This document shows positions 1-8,989 of a DNA stretch of 64,000 nt, piece after piece. The stretch covers positions 1-64,000 of the forward strand of contig NZ_JAIWPU010000028.1 in the NCBI RefSeq assembly GCF_021191705.1. The letters run 5' to 3'. The notes under the pieces were generated by a model. That model did not search any database. It was not told where the DNA came from and saw nothing but the letters and a program-made list of their open reading frames with translations. The translations under genes were made by a program, and so were the position numbers. Position 1 is the stretch's first letter; each line of letters begins with the position of its first letter. This stretch comes from Proluteimonas flavola. GTDB taxonomy: Bacteria; Pseudomonadota; Gammaproteobacteria; Xanthomonadales; Xanthomonadaceae.

Positions 1-18
1 TAAGTATCCTGCGCACAC

Positions 19-30
19 TGTCAAAGATCT
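19..30 (-). promoter_or_regulatory. boxA-like antitermination element of an rRNA leader
   Basis: Read on the minus strand the sequence is AGATCTTTGACA, close to the boxA consensus TGCTCTTTAACA. It lies downstream of two tandem strong promoters and no protein gene separates them. This arrangement is typical of the leader of an rRNA operon, where boxA recruits the Nus antitermination factors. The 16S gene itself would lie to the left of the window and is not seen. Confidence 0.7.
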
Positions 31-92
31 GCGGAAGCGGCCTCAGCGCCTGCTTCCCAGTGCTTCGAAGTTTCCTCCGAAGCGAGCCGCCC

Positions 93-120
93 ATTGTAGC
101 GCGGTTTTGGCTTTCGTCAA
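93..120 (-). promoter_or_regulatory. rRNA-type promoter, proximal of two
   Basis: On the minus strand a -35 TTGACG is followed by 16 bases and a -10 TACAAT. A GC-rich discriminator (GGGCGGCTCGCTTC) follows the -10, as in stringently controlled stable-RNA promoters. The core closely resembles the promoter about 100 bases upstream on the same strand, including the shared discriminator GCGGCTCGCTTC. Confidence 0.75.
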
Positions 121-191
121 CACCTCGGTGAGGGTTGGTTTCCGCCTGCTTCTCCGCCTGCCCGAAGGCGTTTCGTTGAAGCGAGCCGCAC

Positions 192-219
192 ATCTTACCG
201 CGGCTTTCGAGTCTGTCAA
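192..219 (-). promoter_or_regulatory. rRNA-type promoter, distal of two
   Basis: On the minus strand a perfect -35 TTGACA is followed by a 16-base spacer and a -10 TAAGAT, then a discriminator GTGCGGCTCGCTTC. With the proximal copy and the boxA it forms a tandem rRNA promoter region directed out of the left edge. Bases 221-396, up to the glmS stop, show no other feature. Confidence 0.75.
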
Positions 220-396
220 CACCGCGTGAAGGCTGCCGTCGTTCTCGTCCCGCTCGACCCGCCGCCCCGAAGAGCAGCCCGCCGTGCGGGGCGCGAATTA
301 TGCATAGATGAAAGCGGTTTGAAAAGAGGCTGCCACGAATTTCCGTATGAACACGTTAAACGCCGCCGCCTGTTCAGCGCGATTGCCGCAACCGCG

Positions 397-2229
397 CTAT
401 TCGACAGTGACCGATTTCGCCAGATTGCGGGGCTTGTCGACGTCGGTGCCGCGCGACAGGGCCGTGTGATACGCCAGCAGCTGCACCGGGATGGTGTGCA
501 CGATGGGACTGAGTACGCCGACGTGCCGTGGCGTGCGGATCACATGCACGCCCTCGGACGCACTGAAGTTGCTGTCGGCATCGGTGAACACGAACAGTTC
601 GCCGCCACGCGCGCGTACTTCCTGCATGTTCGACTTCACCTTCTCCAGCAAGGCGTCCTTCGGCGCGATCACCACGACGGGCATCTCCGCATCCACCAGC
701 GCGAGCGGACCGTGCTTCAGTTCGCCGGCCGGGTACGCCTCGGCGTGGATGTAGGAGATCTCCTTGAGCTTGAGCGCGCCTTCCAGCGCGATCGGGTAGT
801 GCACGCCGCGGCCCAGAAACAGCGCGTGGTGCTTGAGCGTGAACTTCTCGGCCCAGGAGGTGATCTGCGGTTCGAGGTTCAGCGCGTGCTGCACGCTGCC
901 CGGCAGTTGCCGCAGGTCTTCGATATAGGCGGCCTCCTGCTCTGCACCCAGGCGATCATTGAGCTTGGCCAGCGTGACCGCGAGCGCGAACAGGCCGACC
1001 AGTTGGGTGGTGAACGCCTTTGTCGATGCCACACCGATCTCGGCACCGGCGCGGGTGTAGAACACCAGTCCGCTGGCGCGTGGAATCGCGCTCTCGGGCA
1101 CGTTGCAGATCGACAGGGTACGCGTATGCCCGAGCGATTTGGCGTACTTGAGCGCTTCCATCGTGTCGAGCGTTTCGCCCGACTGCGAAATCGTGACGAT
1201 CAGATGCTTCGGATTCGCGACCGCTTTGCGATAGCGGTACTCGCTGGCGATCTCGACCGAACATGGCAGGCCGCTGATGGCCTCGATCCAGTAGCGCGCC
1301 ACCGAGCCCGAATAGAAGCTGGTGCCGCAGGCGAGGATCTGCACGCCGTCGATGCCGCGCAGCACGGCTTCGGCGTCCTTGCCGAACAGGGTGGGCTCGA
1401 ACGCCGCGGCGTCGATGATCGCCTCGATGGTGTCGGCCAGCGCGCGCGGCTGTTCGTGGATTTCCTTCTGCATGAAGTGCCGGTACGGACCCAGTTCCAG
1501 CGACGCGAGCGAGACGTCGGACAGGTGTTCGCCCCGTTCGACCGCCGCGCCCGCGCCGTCGAAGACCCGCACGGCCGAACGTGTGATCTCGGCGGTGTCG
1601 CCTTCCTCGAGGAAGATCACGCGGCGGGTCGCCTGCAGGATCGCCGAGACGTCGGAGGCGACGAAATTCTCGCCGTCGCCGAGGCCCACCAGCAGCGGGC
1701 AGCCCATGCGCGCGACGACCATGCGGTCCGGATCGCGCTTGTCGATGACCGCCAGCGCGTAGGCGCCGTCGAGTTCGCGGGCCGAGGCCTGCAACGCGGC
1801 CAGCAGGTCCAGGCCCTGCGACTGGTGGTGGTGGATCAGGTGGGCGATGACCTCGGTATCGGTCTGCGACTCGAACACGTAGCCGAGTCTCGACAACCGC
1901 TCGCGCTGCGCCTCGTGGTTCTCGATGATGCCGTTGTGCACCAGTGCCAGGGTGTCGTGGCTGATGTGCGGGTGCGCGTTGCCTTCGGTGACGCCGCCGT
2001 GCGTGGCCCAGCGGGTATGGCCGATGCCGAGCGGCGCATGGAAGTCCTCGGCCCCGGCCGCGGCCTCCATCTCCGAGACACGCCCGGTGCGGCGCACGCG
2101 CCGCACCGCGCCATCGACGACCACGGCGATGCCGGCGGAATCGTATCCGCGATATTCCAGGCGCTTGAGGCCCTCGATCAGGACCGGCACCACATCACGC
2201 CCCGCGATCGCACCGACGATTCCGCACAT
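397..2229 (-). CDS. glmS: Glutamine-fructose-6-phosphate aminotransferase (isomerizing)
   Basis: GlmS makes glucosamine-6-phosphate from fructose-6-phosphate and glutamine, the first committed step towards UDP-GlcNAc for peptidoglycan and LPS. The 610-residue product matches the usual length. The N-terminal Cys in [10 protein letters not shown] becomes the glutaminase nucleophile after Met removal, and [10 protein letters not shown] is typical of this Ntn-hydrolase domain. Two SIS sugar-isomerase domains fill the C-terminal half (for example [11 protein letters not shown] and [17 protein letters not shown]), and the product ends in the usual KSVTVE. AGGAG lies upstream of the ATG. It follows tonB on the same strand after 69 bases. 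glmU, the next enzyme of the pathway, lies 13 kb away on the same strand. Confidence 0.97.
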   Translation of the reverse strand: MCGIVGAIAGRDVVPVLIEGLKRLEYRGYDSAGIAVVVDGAVRRVRRTGRVSEMEAAAGAEDFHAPLGIGHTRWATHGGVTEGNAHPHISHDTLALVHNGIIENHEAQRERLSRLGYVFESQTDTEVIAHLIHHHQSQGLDLLAALQASARELDGAYALAVIDKRDPDRMVVARMGCPLLVGLGDGENFVASDVSAILQATRRVIFLEEGDTAEITRSAVRVFDGAGAAVERGEHLSDVSLASLELGPYRHFMQKEIHEQPRALADTIEAIIDAAAFEPTLFGKDAEAVLRGIDGVQILACGTSFYSGSVARYWIEAISGLPCSVEIASEYRYRKAVANPKHLIVTISQSGETLDTMEALKYAKSLGHTRTLSICNVPESAIPRASGLVFYTRAGAEIGVASTKAFTTQLVGLFALAVTLAKLNDRLGAEQEAAYIEDLRQLPGSVQHALNLEPQITSWAEKFTLKHHALFLGRGVHYPIALEGALKLKEISYIHAEAYPAGELKHGPLALVDAEMPVVVIAPKDALLEKVKSNMQEVRARGGELFVFTDADSNFSASEGVHVIRTPRHVGVLSPIVHTIPVQLLAYHTALSRGTDVDKPRNLAKSVTVE

Positions 2230-2298
2230 GCCGCCTTACTCCTGGAGGTCAACGCGCCATTCTAGGGCGTCGTGCATTGCCGGACGGTCCCCGCCGCC

Positions 2299-3144
2299 TC
2301 AACGGATGAAGAATTCGACCGGCACCGCGATCTCGACCTCGTCGGCCATCGTGTCCGGGATGCGCGGCAGCGGTTCGGCGCGGTGGAAGGTCTCCAGGGC
2401 CGCGGCGTCGAGGCGCGGCGACCCCGAGGAACGCTCCAGCACCACGGACAGCACCTTGCCGGCGCGGTTCATGCGCATGCGCACGACGGCGACCCCTTCC
2501 TCGCGGCGCGCGCGCGCCGCACCGGGATAGCGCCGGAATTCCGCCAGTCGCGCCATGACGCGCGCCTCCCAGCGGTCGTCGACCTGGCCCGCAAGCTGCG
2601 GTCCCGGCGGCGCCGGCGGGCTGGGTGGCGCGGCGGCCAGCGAATCGAGCTGCGCCGGAGCGACGGCAGCCGTGGCGGAGGCGTCGCTGGCGGCCGGCAG
2701 CGGCGCATCGGGCAACGGCGGCAGCGGTTCGGGCTGCACGGCGTCCACCCGGTCCGGTGCGTCGTCCCGCACAGGTTCCGGCGGCTCGGGATCCGGCGAC
2801 GCCCGCCGGGCATCGGGCGTCGGCGCCGGGGCCACACGCGTCTCCACCGGTACTGGTGGTGTCGCGGGCGGCAGGAACACCACGCTGATCACCGCATCGG
2901 GCGGCGGCGGCAGCGGCGGCGGCTCACGCAGCGTCCAGCCGGACAGTGCGAACACGGCGACCACGACATGCAACGCGACCGTCGCCAGCAGGGCGATGCC
3001 GCCAGGGATGCGCTCGCCCGGCGGGGTGGCCGGCGCGGCGAATCGCAGCGCACCGGCCTGCCGGCCGGGTACCCCGGTTTCCTCCGGGACGCCTTCGGGG
3101 ACGGTGCCGACGGCGTCCCGGTGGCGATCCGACGGTGCGTCCAT
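2299..3144 (-). CDS. tonB: TonB family energy-transducing protein
   Basis: This 281-residue protein should carry proton-motive energy from the inner membrane to outer-membrane receptors. It has an extended cytoplasmic N-terminus of about 45 residues, one membrane segment (about 49-70, ending in VFALSGW), a long Pro/Ala/Asp-rich periplasmic spacer, and a C-terminal TonB domain containing RRYPGAARARREEG and a typical ending VPVEFFIR. The ATG lies 5 bases after the receptor stop, so the two are probably co-transcribed and this TonB may be dedicated to that receptor. The same frame stays open far upstream through the receptor gene, so the start was chosen from the TonB domain layout and spacing. 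Confidence 0.88.
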   Translation of the reverse strand: MDAPSDRHRDAVGTVPEGVPEETGVPGRQAGALRFAAPATPPGERIPGGIALLATVALHVVVAVFALSGWTLREPPPLPPPPDAVISVVFLPPATPPVPVETRVAPAPTPDARRASPDPEPPEPVRDDAPDRVDAVQPEPLPPLPDAPLPAASDASATAAVAPAQLDSLAAAPPSPPAPPGPQLAGQVDDRWEARVMARLAEFRRYPGAARARREEGVAVVRMRMNRAGKVLSVVLERSSGSPRLDAAALETFHRAEPLPRIPDTMADEVEIAVPVEFFIR

Positions 3145-3149
3145 CGCGC

Positions 3150-5963
3150 TCAGAACGACAGCGTGAAGCCGACGCGGAACGTGCGTCCCGGCGCCGGGGT
3201 CAGGCCGACCAGCAGCGCGTCGGCGTAGTAGCGGTCGGTGAGGTTGTCGATGTTGAAGTCGAAGCTCAGCCGCTCGCTGACCTCGTAGCTGGCGAACAGG
3301 TCGACGACGGTGTGCGCCGACCACGCCACCGTCGCGCGCCCGGCCCCGGCGAAGTCCATGTCCGGCCGCTCGTCGTTGTAGACAGCGCGCGCGCCGAGCG
3401 TCAGCGCCTCGGCGAACAGCCGTGTGCCCAGGGTCGCGCTGGCCGAACGCTCCGGCGGAACCTGCAGGTCGGCATAGCCGATGCCCTGCCGGGTGCATTT
3501 CTCGAAGCCGCTCGATGGATTCTCCGGGGTATAGGCGCAGTAGTTGATGTCGGTGTACCAGTTGACCGAGAACGCGCCGAACGCCGTGCCGCGGTCGTAC
3601 TCGAGCGACAGTTCGGCGCCGCGGAAACGCGCGCTCTCGATGTTGACGGTCATGAAGCCGCCACGGGTCAGGTAGTCGCGGATGCTGTTGTCGAAATAGG
3701 CGGCGTGCATGCGCAGCTGGTCGCCTGCGCCGAACACGTCGCGGCGGTCGAAGTTGATGCCGGCCTCCCGGCTGCGGCTGCGCTCGGGCCTGAACTCGAC
3801 CAGCGGGTTCTGCTGGTCGAGCGAGAAGCCGGACGTGCTCTCGAACAGGCTCGGGCCGCGGATCGCCTCGGCGTAGCGCAGGTAGAACTGCACGCCGTCC
3901 CAGGGCGTGAACATCGCCGCGACGATCGGCGAGAGGCCGTTGCCGCGCTGCTGCATGTGCAGCCAGTCGGTGTAGACGAGCTGGTTGTTCCCGTCGCGGC
4001 CGAGCGCCTTGCGCGTGAGCTTGCGGTCGAACGAATGCCAGCGGGTGTAGCGCAGCGCGCCGTCGAGCCGCAGCCAGTCCCTGGGCTCCCACTGCAGCGA
4101 CACGAACGCGCTCTGCTCGTCGCGCTTGCCGTCGCGGCGCTGGATGCCGAGCAGGTCGGCGCCGATGCCGATCTCCTCGCCGATGTCGACCAGCGCGTCG
4201 TTGACGTCCTGGTAACTCGTATTGTCGGAATGCACGTTTTCCTTGGTCATCGATGCGCCGTAGCGCAGCGTCAGCGCGCCGAACCCGCCCCACCAGCGGC
4301 TGGTGTTGTCGACGTCGAAACCGGTGCGCTCGGAGAACTCGGGACTGGCCGGATCGATGCGGATGTTGGGGTTGTACTCGGCGAACCACGCGAGCAGGCC
4401 GTAGTAGAGGTTGCGCTCGGCCTCGAGCTCGGTACGCCAGAGATTGACGCGCAGGTCGAGCAGGTCGAGATCGGCGGGGTCGAGGCGGTAGCGCGCGGTC
4501 CAGGTGTCGATGGCGACGTGGCTTTCCAGACCCTGCTTGAAGCCTTCGCCGCGGATGATCTCCGACGGCATCATGTCGCCGAAATCGCTGTCGAAGCGGT
4601 TGAAGCCGAGGTCGAGCGTCTGTCCGTCTCCCCAGCGCAGCGCGCCCTTGAGCAGGTACGAGGTGTTGTCCTGGGCGCTGTTGACCACCTGTTCGCCGGC
4701 ACGGAAGCGGGTGTCGCCTTGCCAGGTCACCTGGTCGCGGTACACGGTGCCGCCACGCACGTGGGTCTCGGTCGGCACGACGACGACGCGCGCGGCATTG
4801 CCGCGGGTGCCGGCGAAGTAGTTGCCGGTGCTGCGCCGGGCATAGGCCGCGACGAGATCGACGTGGTCCCAGCGCCTGGCCAGCGCGATGCTGCCGCCGC
4901 CGTCGGTCGGCGCCAGCAACCCGGGACGATCGCCCGGCATCGGCGCCTGCTCGAACGCCGAATCGGGGATCGGCCGTGGCTGGTTGCTGGCGCTGTTGCA
5001 GAAACCCGGATATCCCGCGTTGGCCGTGCAACCGCTCACCCAGCTGCCGAAGTTGCTGGTATGGAGACCGCCCAGGGTGCCCTCCGGCGGCGGCGAGGCC
5101 GAATTGCCGCGCAGCTCGCCGCGCAGGCGCACGCCGAAGTCCTCGCCCTCGCGCAGGATGTCGTCGGCGCCGATCGTGCGCACGACGACCACGCCGCCGG
5201 TCGCGCCGACGCCTTCTGGGCCGGCGCTCGGCCCTTTCTCGATCGTCATGCTGCCGAGCAGGTCGGGATCGAGATAGGTGCGCGAGGCCACGCCGGCGTA
5301 GCCCCGGTAAACCACGGTCGACTGCTGGCTGCCGTCGACGACCACCGGCACCCGGTTCATGCCCTGCATGCCGCGGATGTTGACGTCGAGCGCGCCGCTG
5401 TTGCGGTTCTCGCCGGCCAGCACGCCCGGCGTGCCGCCGAGCATGTCGCCCGGCGAGGTGCCGCGGAAGCGCTGGATGCGTTCGCGCGAGAAGTGGGCAT
5501 ACGAGCCCGGTGCGGTGTACGGCAGGTCCTCGGGCGGCGTGTCGCTGCCGGGTGCGCTCCCGGGCAGCGCGCCGCCTTCCACGCGCAGCGTGCCGATGCG
5601 TAGCGGCCCGTCGTCGCCGGCAGCGGCATCGGCCTGGGCGGGCCGTACCGTCAATGCACCGCTGGGCGTGACCTGCAGGTGCAGGCCGCTGCCCTGCAGC
5701 GCGCGCCGCGCGGCGTCCTCGACGGTCATCGCGCCGGTCACCGCGGGTGCCTGGCGGCCCTGCACCAGCGCCGGATCGATCGAGATCACGCGTCCGCCAT
5801 CGACCGCGATGCGGTTGAGGGTCGCGCCGAGCGGGCCGGACGGGATCGTGTACGCGTGCACGGACGTGACGGGGGACTGCGCCAGCGCCGCCGGCAGCGA
5901 CAGCGACAGGACCAGCGCGAGGGCGAGGCGCCGCCGGGTGGGACGGGACAGGATCGGGGACAT
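3150..5963 (-). CDS. TonB-dependent outer-membrane receptor with N-terminal signalling (STN) domain, FecA type
   Basis: The 937-residue protein is an outer-membrane importer, most likely for an iron chelate. The chosen ATG gives a good signal peptide (about 1-28, cleavage after PAALA). Next comes a secretin/TonB short N-terminal domain (about 33-105), which in the FecA family contacts FecR and signals substrate binding. A plug domain (GDMLGGTPGVLAGENRNSG, NIRGMQGMNRVPVVVDG) and a long beta-barrel ending in aromatic GFTLSF follow. The preceding genes are fecI and fecR, and a tonB follows. The substrate (siderophore, citrate or heme) cannot be read from the sequence. An in-frame ATG 25 codons upstream is possible but would bury the signal peptide. 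Confidence 0.93.
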   Translation of the reverse strand: MSPILSRPTRRRLALALVLSLSLPAALAQSPVTSVHAYTIPSGPLGATLNRIAVDGGRVISIDPALVQGRQAPAVTGAMTVEDAARRALQGSGLHLQVTPSGALTVRPAQADAAAGDDGPLRIGTLRVEGGALPGSAPGSDTPPEDLPYTAPGSYAHFSRERIQRFRGTSPGDMLGGTPGVLAGENRNSGALDVNIRGMQGMNRVPVVVDGSQQSTVVYRGYAGVASRTYLDPDLLGSMTIEKGPSAGPEGVGATGGVVVVRTIGADDILREGEDFGVRLRGELRGNSASPPPEGTLGGLHTSNFGSWVSGCTANAGYPGFCNSASNQPRPIPDSAFEQAPMPGDRPGLLAPTDGGGSIALARRWDHVDLVAAYARRSTGNYFAGTRGNAARVVVVPTETHVRGGTVYRDQVTWQGDTRFRAGEQVVNSAQDNTSYLLKGALRWGDGQTLDLGFNRFDSDFGDMMPSEIIRGEGFKQGLESHVAIDTWTARYRLDPADLDLLDLRVNLWRTELEAERNLYYGLLAWFAEYNPNIRIDPASPEFSERTGFDVDNTSRWWGGFGALTLRYGASMTKENVHSDNTSYQDVNDALVDIGEEIGIGADLLGIQRRDGKRDEQSAFVSLQWEPRDWLRLDGALRYTRWHSFDRKLTRKALGRDGNNQLVYTDWLHMQQRGNGLSPIVAAMFTPWDGVQFYLRYAEAIRGPSLFESTSGFSLDQQNPLVEFRPERSRSREAGINFDRRDVFGAGDQLRMHAAYFDNSIRDYLTRGGFMTVNIESARFRGAELSLEYDRGTAFGAFSVNWYTDINYCAYTPENPSSGFEKCTRQGIGYADLQVPPERSASATLGTRLFAEALTLGARAVYNDERPDMDFAGAGRATVAWSAHTVVDLFASYEVSERLSFDFNIDNLTDRYYADALLVGLTPAPGRTFRVGFTLSF

Positions 5964-6034
5964 TCGGGAGGCTCTCCGCAATGGGGGTCGCCTTCCCTGT
6001 GTCGCGAGGGCACGCGAAGCGGACACGGTCCCGG

Positions 6035-6991
6035 TCAATGCCCGCGTTCGATGACGGTGACCGGCCCGAACCGGCGGACCTGCAGCGGCAGGGTCTCGGC
6101 GAGCGCGGCCAGTGCACGGCCGCTGTCGTCGAGCGGGAACACGCCCTGCACCCGCAGCGCGGCGGCGTCGGGCGCCAGCCGCAGCAGGCCGTGGCGGTAC
6201 GACCGCAGCCGGTCGACGACCTCGGCCAGTGGCGCGTCGAGCACCGCCAGGCGGCCGTCGATCCAGTCGGCCATGCCGGCCGCGCCGTGTGCGAGACGGT
6301 GGGTGCCGCGCGCATCGGCGTCGAACGCGTCGCCGGGACGCAATGCGATGCGCGCACCGGCCGCGTCCAGGACCGCATCACCCTCGAACAGCGCGACCCG
6401 GTCATGGCCGTCGGCGCGCAGCAGCAGGCAGCGCCCGGCACCGACGTCGAGCCGCGCATGGCCGCCGGCAACGCGCCATGATGGCGGGTTGCCGGGCACG
6501 GCCTGCAGCAGCAGGCACCCCTGGCGCAGATGCAGCCGCCGCCCGCCACCATCGAGATTCACCGCCGAACGGGCATCGAGGGTCAGCACGCTGCCGTCGT
6601 CGAGCGTCCAACTGCGCCGCTGCGCGGTCGCGGTCTGCAGGTCGGCGGTCCAGCCGCGCCACGGCGATGCACGGTCGGCCACGAAACCGCCGCCGGCGCC
6701 GAGCACGCACAGGCCTGCGAGGCCTCGCAGGACCCGCCGCCGCGGCCGCAACAGGGTCTCGCGGGCCGCACGGGCGCCTTCCGGACTGCGCGTTGCGAGG
6801 CGCCGGACCTGCGCGAACGGCGCGGTCGCCGCCTGCAGTCGCATCCAGGCCGCCGCGTGGCGGCGGTCGGCGGCCAGCCAGGCCGCGAACGCCGGCGGCG
6901 CATCGGCCACGTCGGCCATGGGGCCGAGCCTCAGCATCCAGTCGATCGCGGCCTCGGCGACCGCATCGCGCCCGGCGCCCGCCGCGTTCAT
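6035..6991 (-). CDS. FecR family transmembrane sigma regulator
   Basis: This 318-residue anti-sigma/sigma-regulator passes the receptor signal from periplasm to cytoplasm. The first 45 residues form the cytoplasmic Trp-containing FecR N-terminal domain (AIDWMLRLG, FAAWLAADRRHAAAWMRL). One membrane segment lies near residues 87-103, followed by the periplasmic FecR domain (WTLDDGSVLTLDARSAVNLD) and a C-terminal secretin-like part expected to meet the receptor STN domain. Its ATG overlaps the stop of the sigma gene by four bases (ATGA), so translation is probably coupled. A 71-base gap separates it from the receptor gene and could hold a FecI-dependent promoter, though I cannot identify one. 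Confidence 0.9.
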   Translation of the reverse strand: MNAAGAGRDAVAEAAIDWMLRLGPMADVADAPPAFAAWLAADRRHAAAWMRLQAATAPFAQVRRLATRSPEGARAARETLLRPRRRVLRGLAGLCVLGAGGGFVADRASPWRGWTADLQTATAQRRSWTLDDGSVLTLDARSAVNLDGGGRRLHLRQGCLLLQAVPGNPPSWRVAGGHARLDVGAGRCLLLRADGHDRVALFEGDAVLDAAGARIALRPGDAFDADARGTHRLAHGAAGMADWIDGRLAVLDAPLAEVVDRLRSYRHGLLRLAPDAAALRVQGVFPLDDSGRALAALAETLPLQVRRFGPVTVIERGH

Positions 6992-7494
6992 GCGAGACCG
7001 GCGCCGGCCAGCCAGCAGCGGCGCAACGCATCGCGCAGGTAGCGACGCACGGTCCGGCTGGAGACGCCAAGGCGGGCGGCGATCGCGGCCTGATCGAGAC
7101 CGTCGAGCTGCAGCAGCAGGAAGGCTTCGCGCGCACCCTGCGGCAGGCCCGCGAGCAGGCGGTCGATCGCGGCGATCGCCTCCAGCAGCGCGACCTGCTC
7201 TTCCGCCGACGGGGCGAACGCGTCCGGCAGCGCGCGCATGCGGTCGAGCCAGGCCGATTCGAGATCGCGCCGGCGCCGCAGGTGGAACAGCAGCCGCGAC
7301 GCGATCGTCGTCAGGTAGGCACGCGGCTCGCGGATCGCCGCCGGATCGATACGCGAGACCAGCACCTGGCAGAACGCCTCGGCGGCCAGGTCCTCGGCAT
7401 CCCGGCGATCGGCGACGCGCCCGCGCAGGCGCTGCAGCAGCCAGCCGTGGTGATGGCCATAGAACCGGGCGAGCGGCGAATCGGCGGCGGACAT
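6988..7494 (-). CDS. ECF sigma factor, FecI type
   Basis: A 168-residue extracytoplasmic-function sigma factor. Region 2 is visible (DAEDLAAEAFCQVLVSR, ARAYLTTIASRL-like segment), as is region 4 with a helix-turn-helix (LPQGAREAFLLLQLDGLDQ, AIAARLGVSSRTVRRYL). It should direct polymerase to the receptor gene when FecR is activated. The ATG at 7494 was chosen because the family begins close to this point and a Fur box starts 16 bases upstream. The open frame continues upstream without coding character. It is the first gene of a minus-strand unit fecI-fecR-receptor-tonB. Confidence 0.92.
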   Translation of the reverse strand: MSAADSPLARFYGHHHGWLLQRLRGRVADRRDAEDLAAEAFCQVLVSRIDPAAIREPRAYLTTIASRLLFHLRRRRDLESAWLDRMRALPDAFAPSAEEQVALLEAIAAIDRLLAGLPQGAREAFLLLQLDGLDQAAIAARLGVSSRTVRRYLRDALRRCWLAGAGLA

Positions 7495-7509
7495 TGCGGC
7501 ACAAGAAAC

Positions 7510-7528
7510 GAGAATGATTCCTATTCTT
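7510..7528. promoter_or_regulatory. Fur box
   Basis: The 19 bases GAGAATGATTCCTATTCTT match the Fur consensus (GATAATGATWATCATTATC) at most positions and retain its dyad. The site is 16 bases upstream of the fecI-type ATG, where a bound Fur repressor would block transcription in high iron. It lies in a 179-base divergent region shared with the exporter operon. Confidence 0.75.
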
Positions 7529-7555
7529 TCACATCCTCGCGACACGCGCCCGCGT

Positions 7556-7592
7556 GGACGTCCGGTCACTTGCCTCGGACACGTCCGGACAC
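7556..7592. promoter_or_regulatory. Candidate activator-binding repeats upstream of the sigma-54 promoter
   Basis: Two copies of GTCCGGNCAC occur 23 bases apart (7560-7569 and 7583-7592). Each overlaps a small dyad, GGACGTCC at 7556-7563 and GGAC-AC-GTCC at 7577-7586. They lie 35-70 bases upstream of the -24 element. This would suit an enhancer site for the NtrC-type regulator encoded by the same operon, though closer than the common 100-150 bases. This is inference from position and symmetry. Confidence 0.4.
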
Positions 7593-7623
7593 CTTTAAAT
7601 CCATTCATTTCAATGACTTGAGT

Positions 7624-7640
7624 TTGGCACGATGCATGCT
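7624..7640 (+). promoter_or_regulatory. Sigma-54 (-24/-12) promoter
   Basis: The sequence TTGGCACGATGCATGCT fits the sigma-54 consensus YTGGCACGRNNNTTGCW with one mismatch. The invariant GG (7626-7627) and GC (7638-7639) are separated by exactly 10 bases. Transcription would start near 7651, 23 bases before the exporter ATG at 7674. A sigma-54 activator with an intact GAYTGA loop is encoded in the same operon. Confidence 0.75.
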
Positions 7641-7673
7641 TGAACCGAAATATCTCCCGCCGACACCACCCGT

Positions 7674-8987
7674 ATGCGCCACATCCAGCCTTCGATCCGC
7701 CCCAGCGGCATCCGCGACACCTCCGAACAGGACACCGTCCGCACCGGGGGGGCACCCGGCCGCGCACGCCTGACACGCTGGCTCGTCGTCGGCGGGGTCG
7801 TGCTGGCGGTCCTCGCCGGCCTGGCCTGGCTCGTCGCCGCCTGGGCCGGCGGCGCGAATTCGGTCGACGCGCAGCGCCTGCGCTTCGCGGAGGTCACCCG
7901 CGGCGACCTGGTCCGCGACATCGCGGCCGAGGGGCGGGTCATCGCCGCCAACAGTCCCACGCTCTATGCGATCTCCGGCGGCATGCTGACGCTGAAGGTC
8001 GTGGCCGGCGATCGTGTCGAGCGCGGCCAGGCACTGGCCGAGATCGACAGCCCGGAACTGCGCAGCAAGCTCGCGCAGGAAGAGGCCACGCTCGCCAGTT
8101 ACGAGGCCGAGGCCGGACGCGCCGCGCTCGATGCGCAGTTGCGCCGCGCCGAAGCGCGCAAGGTGCTCGACCAGGCGCAGATCGACCGCACCGCGGCGCA
8201 ACGCGACCTGCAGCGTTACCAGCGCGCATTCGAGGGCGGCGCGGTGGCGCAGGTCGACCTGGCGCGCGCGCAGGACACGCTGCAGAAGACCGAGATCGGC
8301 GTATCCGCCGCCAACGAGGATCTCGGCCTGCAGGGGCGCGGCGCGAGTCTGGACACGCGCAACAAGCAGCTCGTCGCCGAACGCCAGCGCAGCGTGGTGA
8401 TGGAGATGCGGCGCCAGGTCGAGGCGCTGACGCTGCGTGCGCCATTCGACGGCATCGTCGGCCAGGTGCAGGCGGTGCAGAGCAGCAACGTCGCCGCGAA
8501 CGCGGCGGTGCTGTCGGTCGTGGACCTGTCGGTGTTCGAGGTCGAGATCCGTGTGCCGGAAAGCTTCGCGCGCGACCTGGAAATCGGCATGCCGGCCGAA
8601 CTGCGCAGCGTCGGCACGACGTATCCGGCGAAGGTGTCGGCAGTCTCGCCCGAGGTGGTCAATGGCGAAGTCGTCGCGCGGCTGCGCTTCGACGCGGGCA
8701 GCCAGCCCCCCGGGCTGCGCCAGAGCCAGCGCCTGACCGCGCGCATCCTGCTCGACACCCGCAAGGACGTGCTGATGGTCGCGCGCGGTCCGTTCCTGGA
8801 CCAGGAAGGCGGCAGCGCGGCCTATGTGATGGACGGCAACACGGCAGTGCGCAGGCCGATCACGGCCGGCGCCAGCAGCCTGTCGGCAGTGGAAATCGTC
8901 GATGGCCTGCAACCCGGCGAACGGGTCGTCGTCGCCGGCACCGATCTGTTCGACAACGCGGAACGCATCCGCATCTCGGGACTCTGA
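7674..8987 (+). CDS. Periplasmic adaptor (membrane fusion protein, HlyD/MacA family) of an ABC exporter
   Basis: A 437-residue adaptor anchored by one N-terminal membrane helix (about 34-56, containing LVVGGVVLAVLAGLAWLV). A biotinyl-lipoyl-like half-motif (GDRVERGQALAEIDSPELRS) follows, then a long alpha-hairpin coiled coil (about 125-215, rich in Arg/Gln/Ala/Glu), the second lipoyl half (LRAPFDGIVGQVQ) and beta-barrel domains. It should bridge the inner-membrane permeases to an outer-membrane channel; no TolC-like gene is present here. It is the first gene of the unit and sits behind the sigma-54 promoter. No strong Shine-Dalgarno is seen before the ATG, so a start slightly downstream is possible. 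Confidence 0.88.
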   Translation: MRHIQPSIRPSGIRDTSEQDTVRTGGAPGRARLTRWLVVGGVVLAVLAGLAWLVAAWAGGANSVDAQRLRFAEVTRGDLVRDIAAEGRVIAANSPTLYAISGGMLTLKVVAGDRVERGQALAEIDSPELRSKLAQEEATLASYEAEAGRAALDAQLRRAEARKVLDQAQIDRTAAQRDLQRYQRAFEGGAVAQVDLARAQDTLQKTEIGVSAANEDLGLQGRGASLDTRNKQLVAERQRSVVMEMRRQVEALTLRAPFDGIVGQVQAVQSSNVAANAAVLSVVDLSVFEVEIRVPESFARDLEIGMPAELRSVGTTYPAKVSAVSPEVVNGEVVARLRFDAGSQPPGLRQSQRLTARILLDTRKDVLMVARGPFLDQEGGSAAYVMDGNTAVRRPITAGASSLSAVEIVDGLQPGERVVVAGTDLFDNAERIRISGL

Positions 8988-8989
8988 CC

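Noticed and set aside
226-2265. A 679-codon open frame on the plus strand opposite glmS
   Set aside because: It is antisense to a certain gene and its product is Arg/His-rich without domains, as expected of a shadow frame in very GC-rich DNA.
2946-5603. An 885-codon plus-strand frame opposite the TonB receptor
   Set aside because: Antisense shadow of the receptor gene with no recognisable features.
2299-6552. A single giant protein joining tonB to sequence upstream
   Set aside because: Only the last 281 residues are TonB-like. The upstream part is the receptor and fecR read in a wrong frame.
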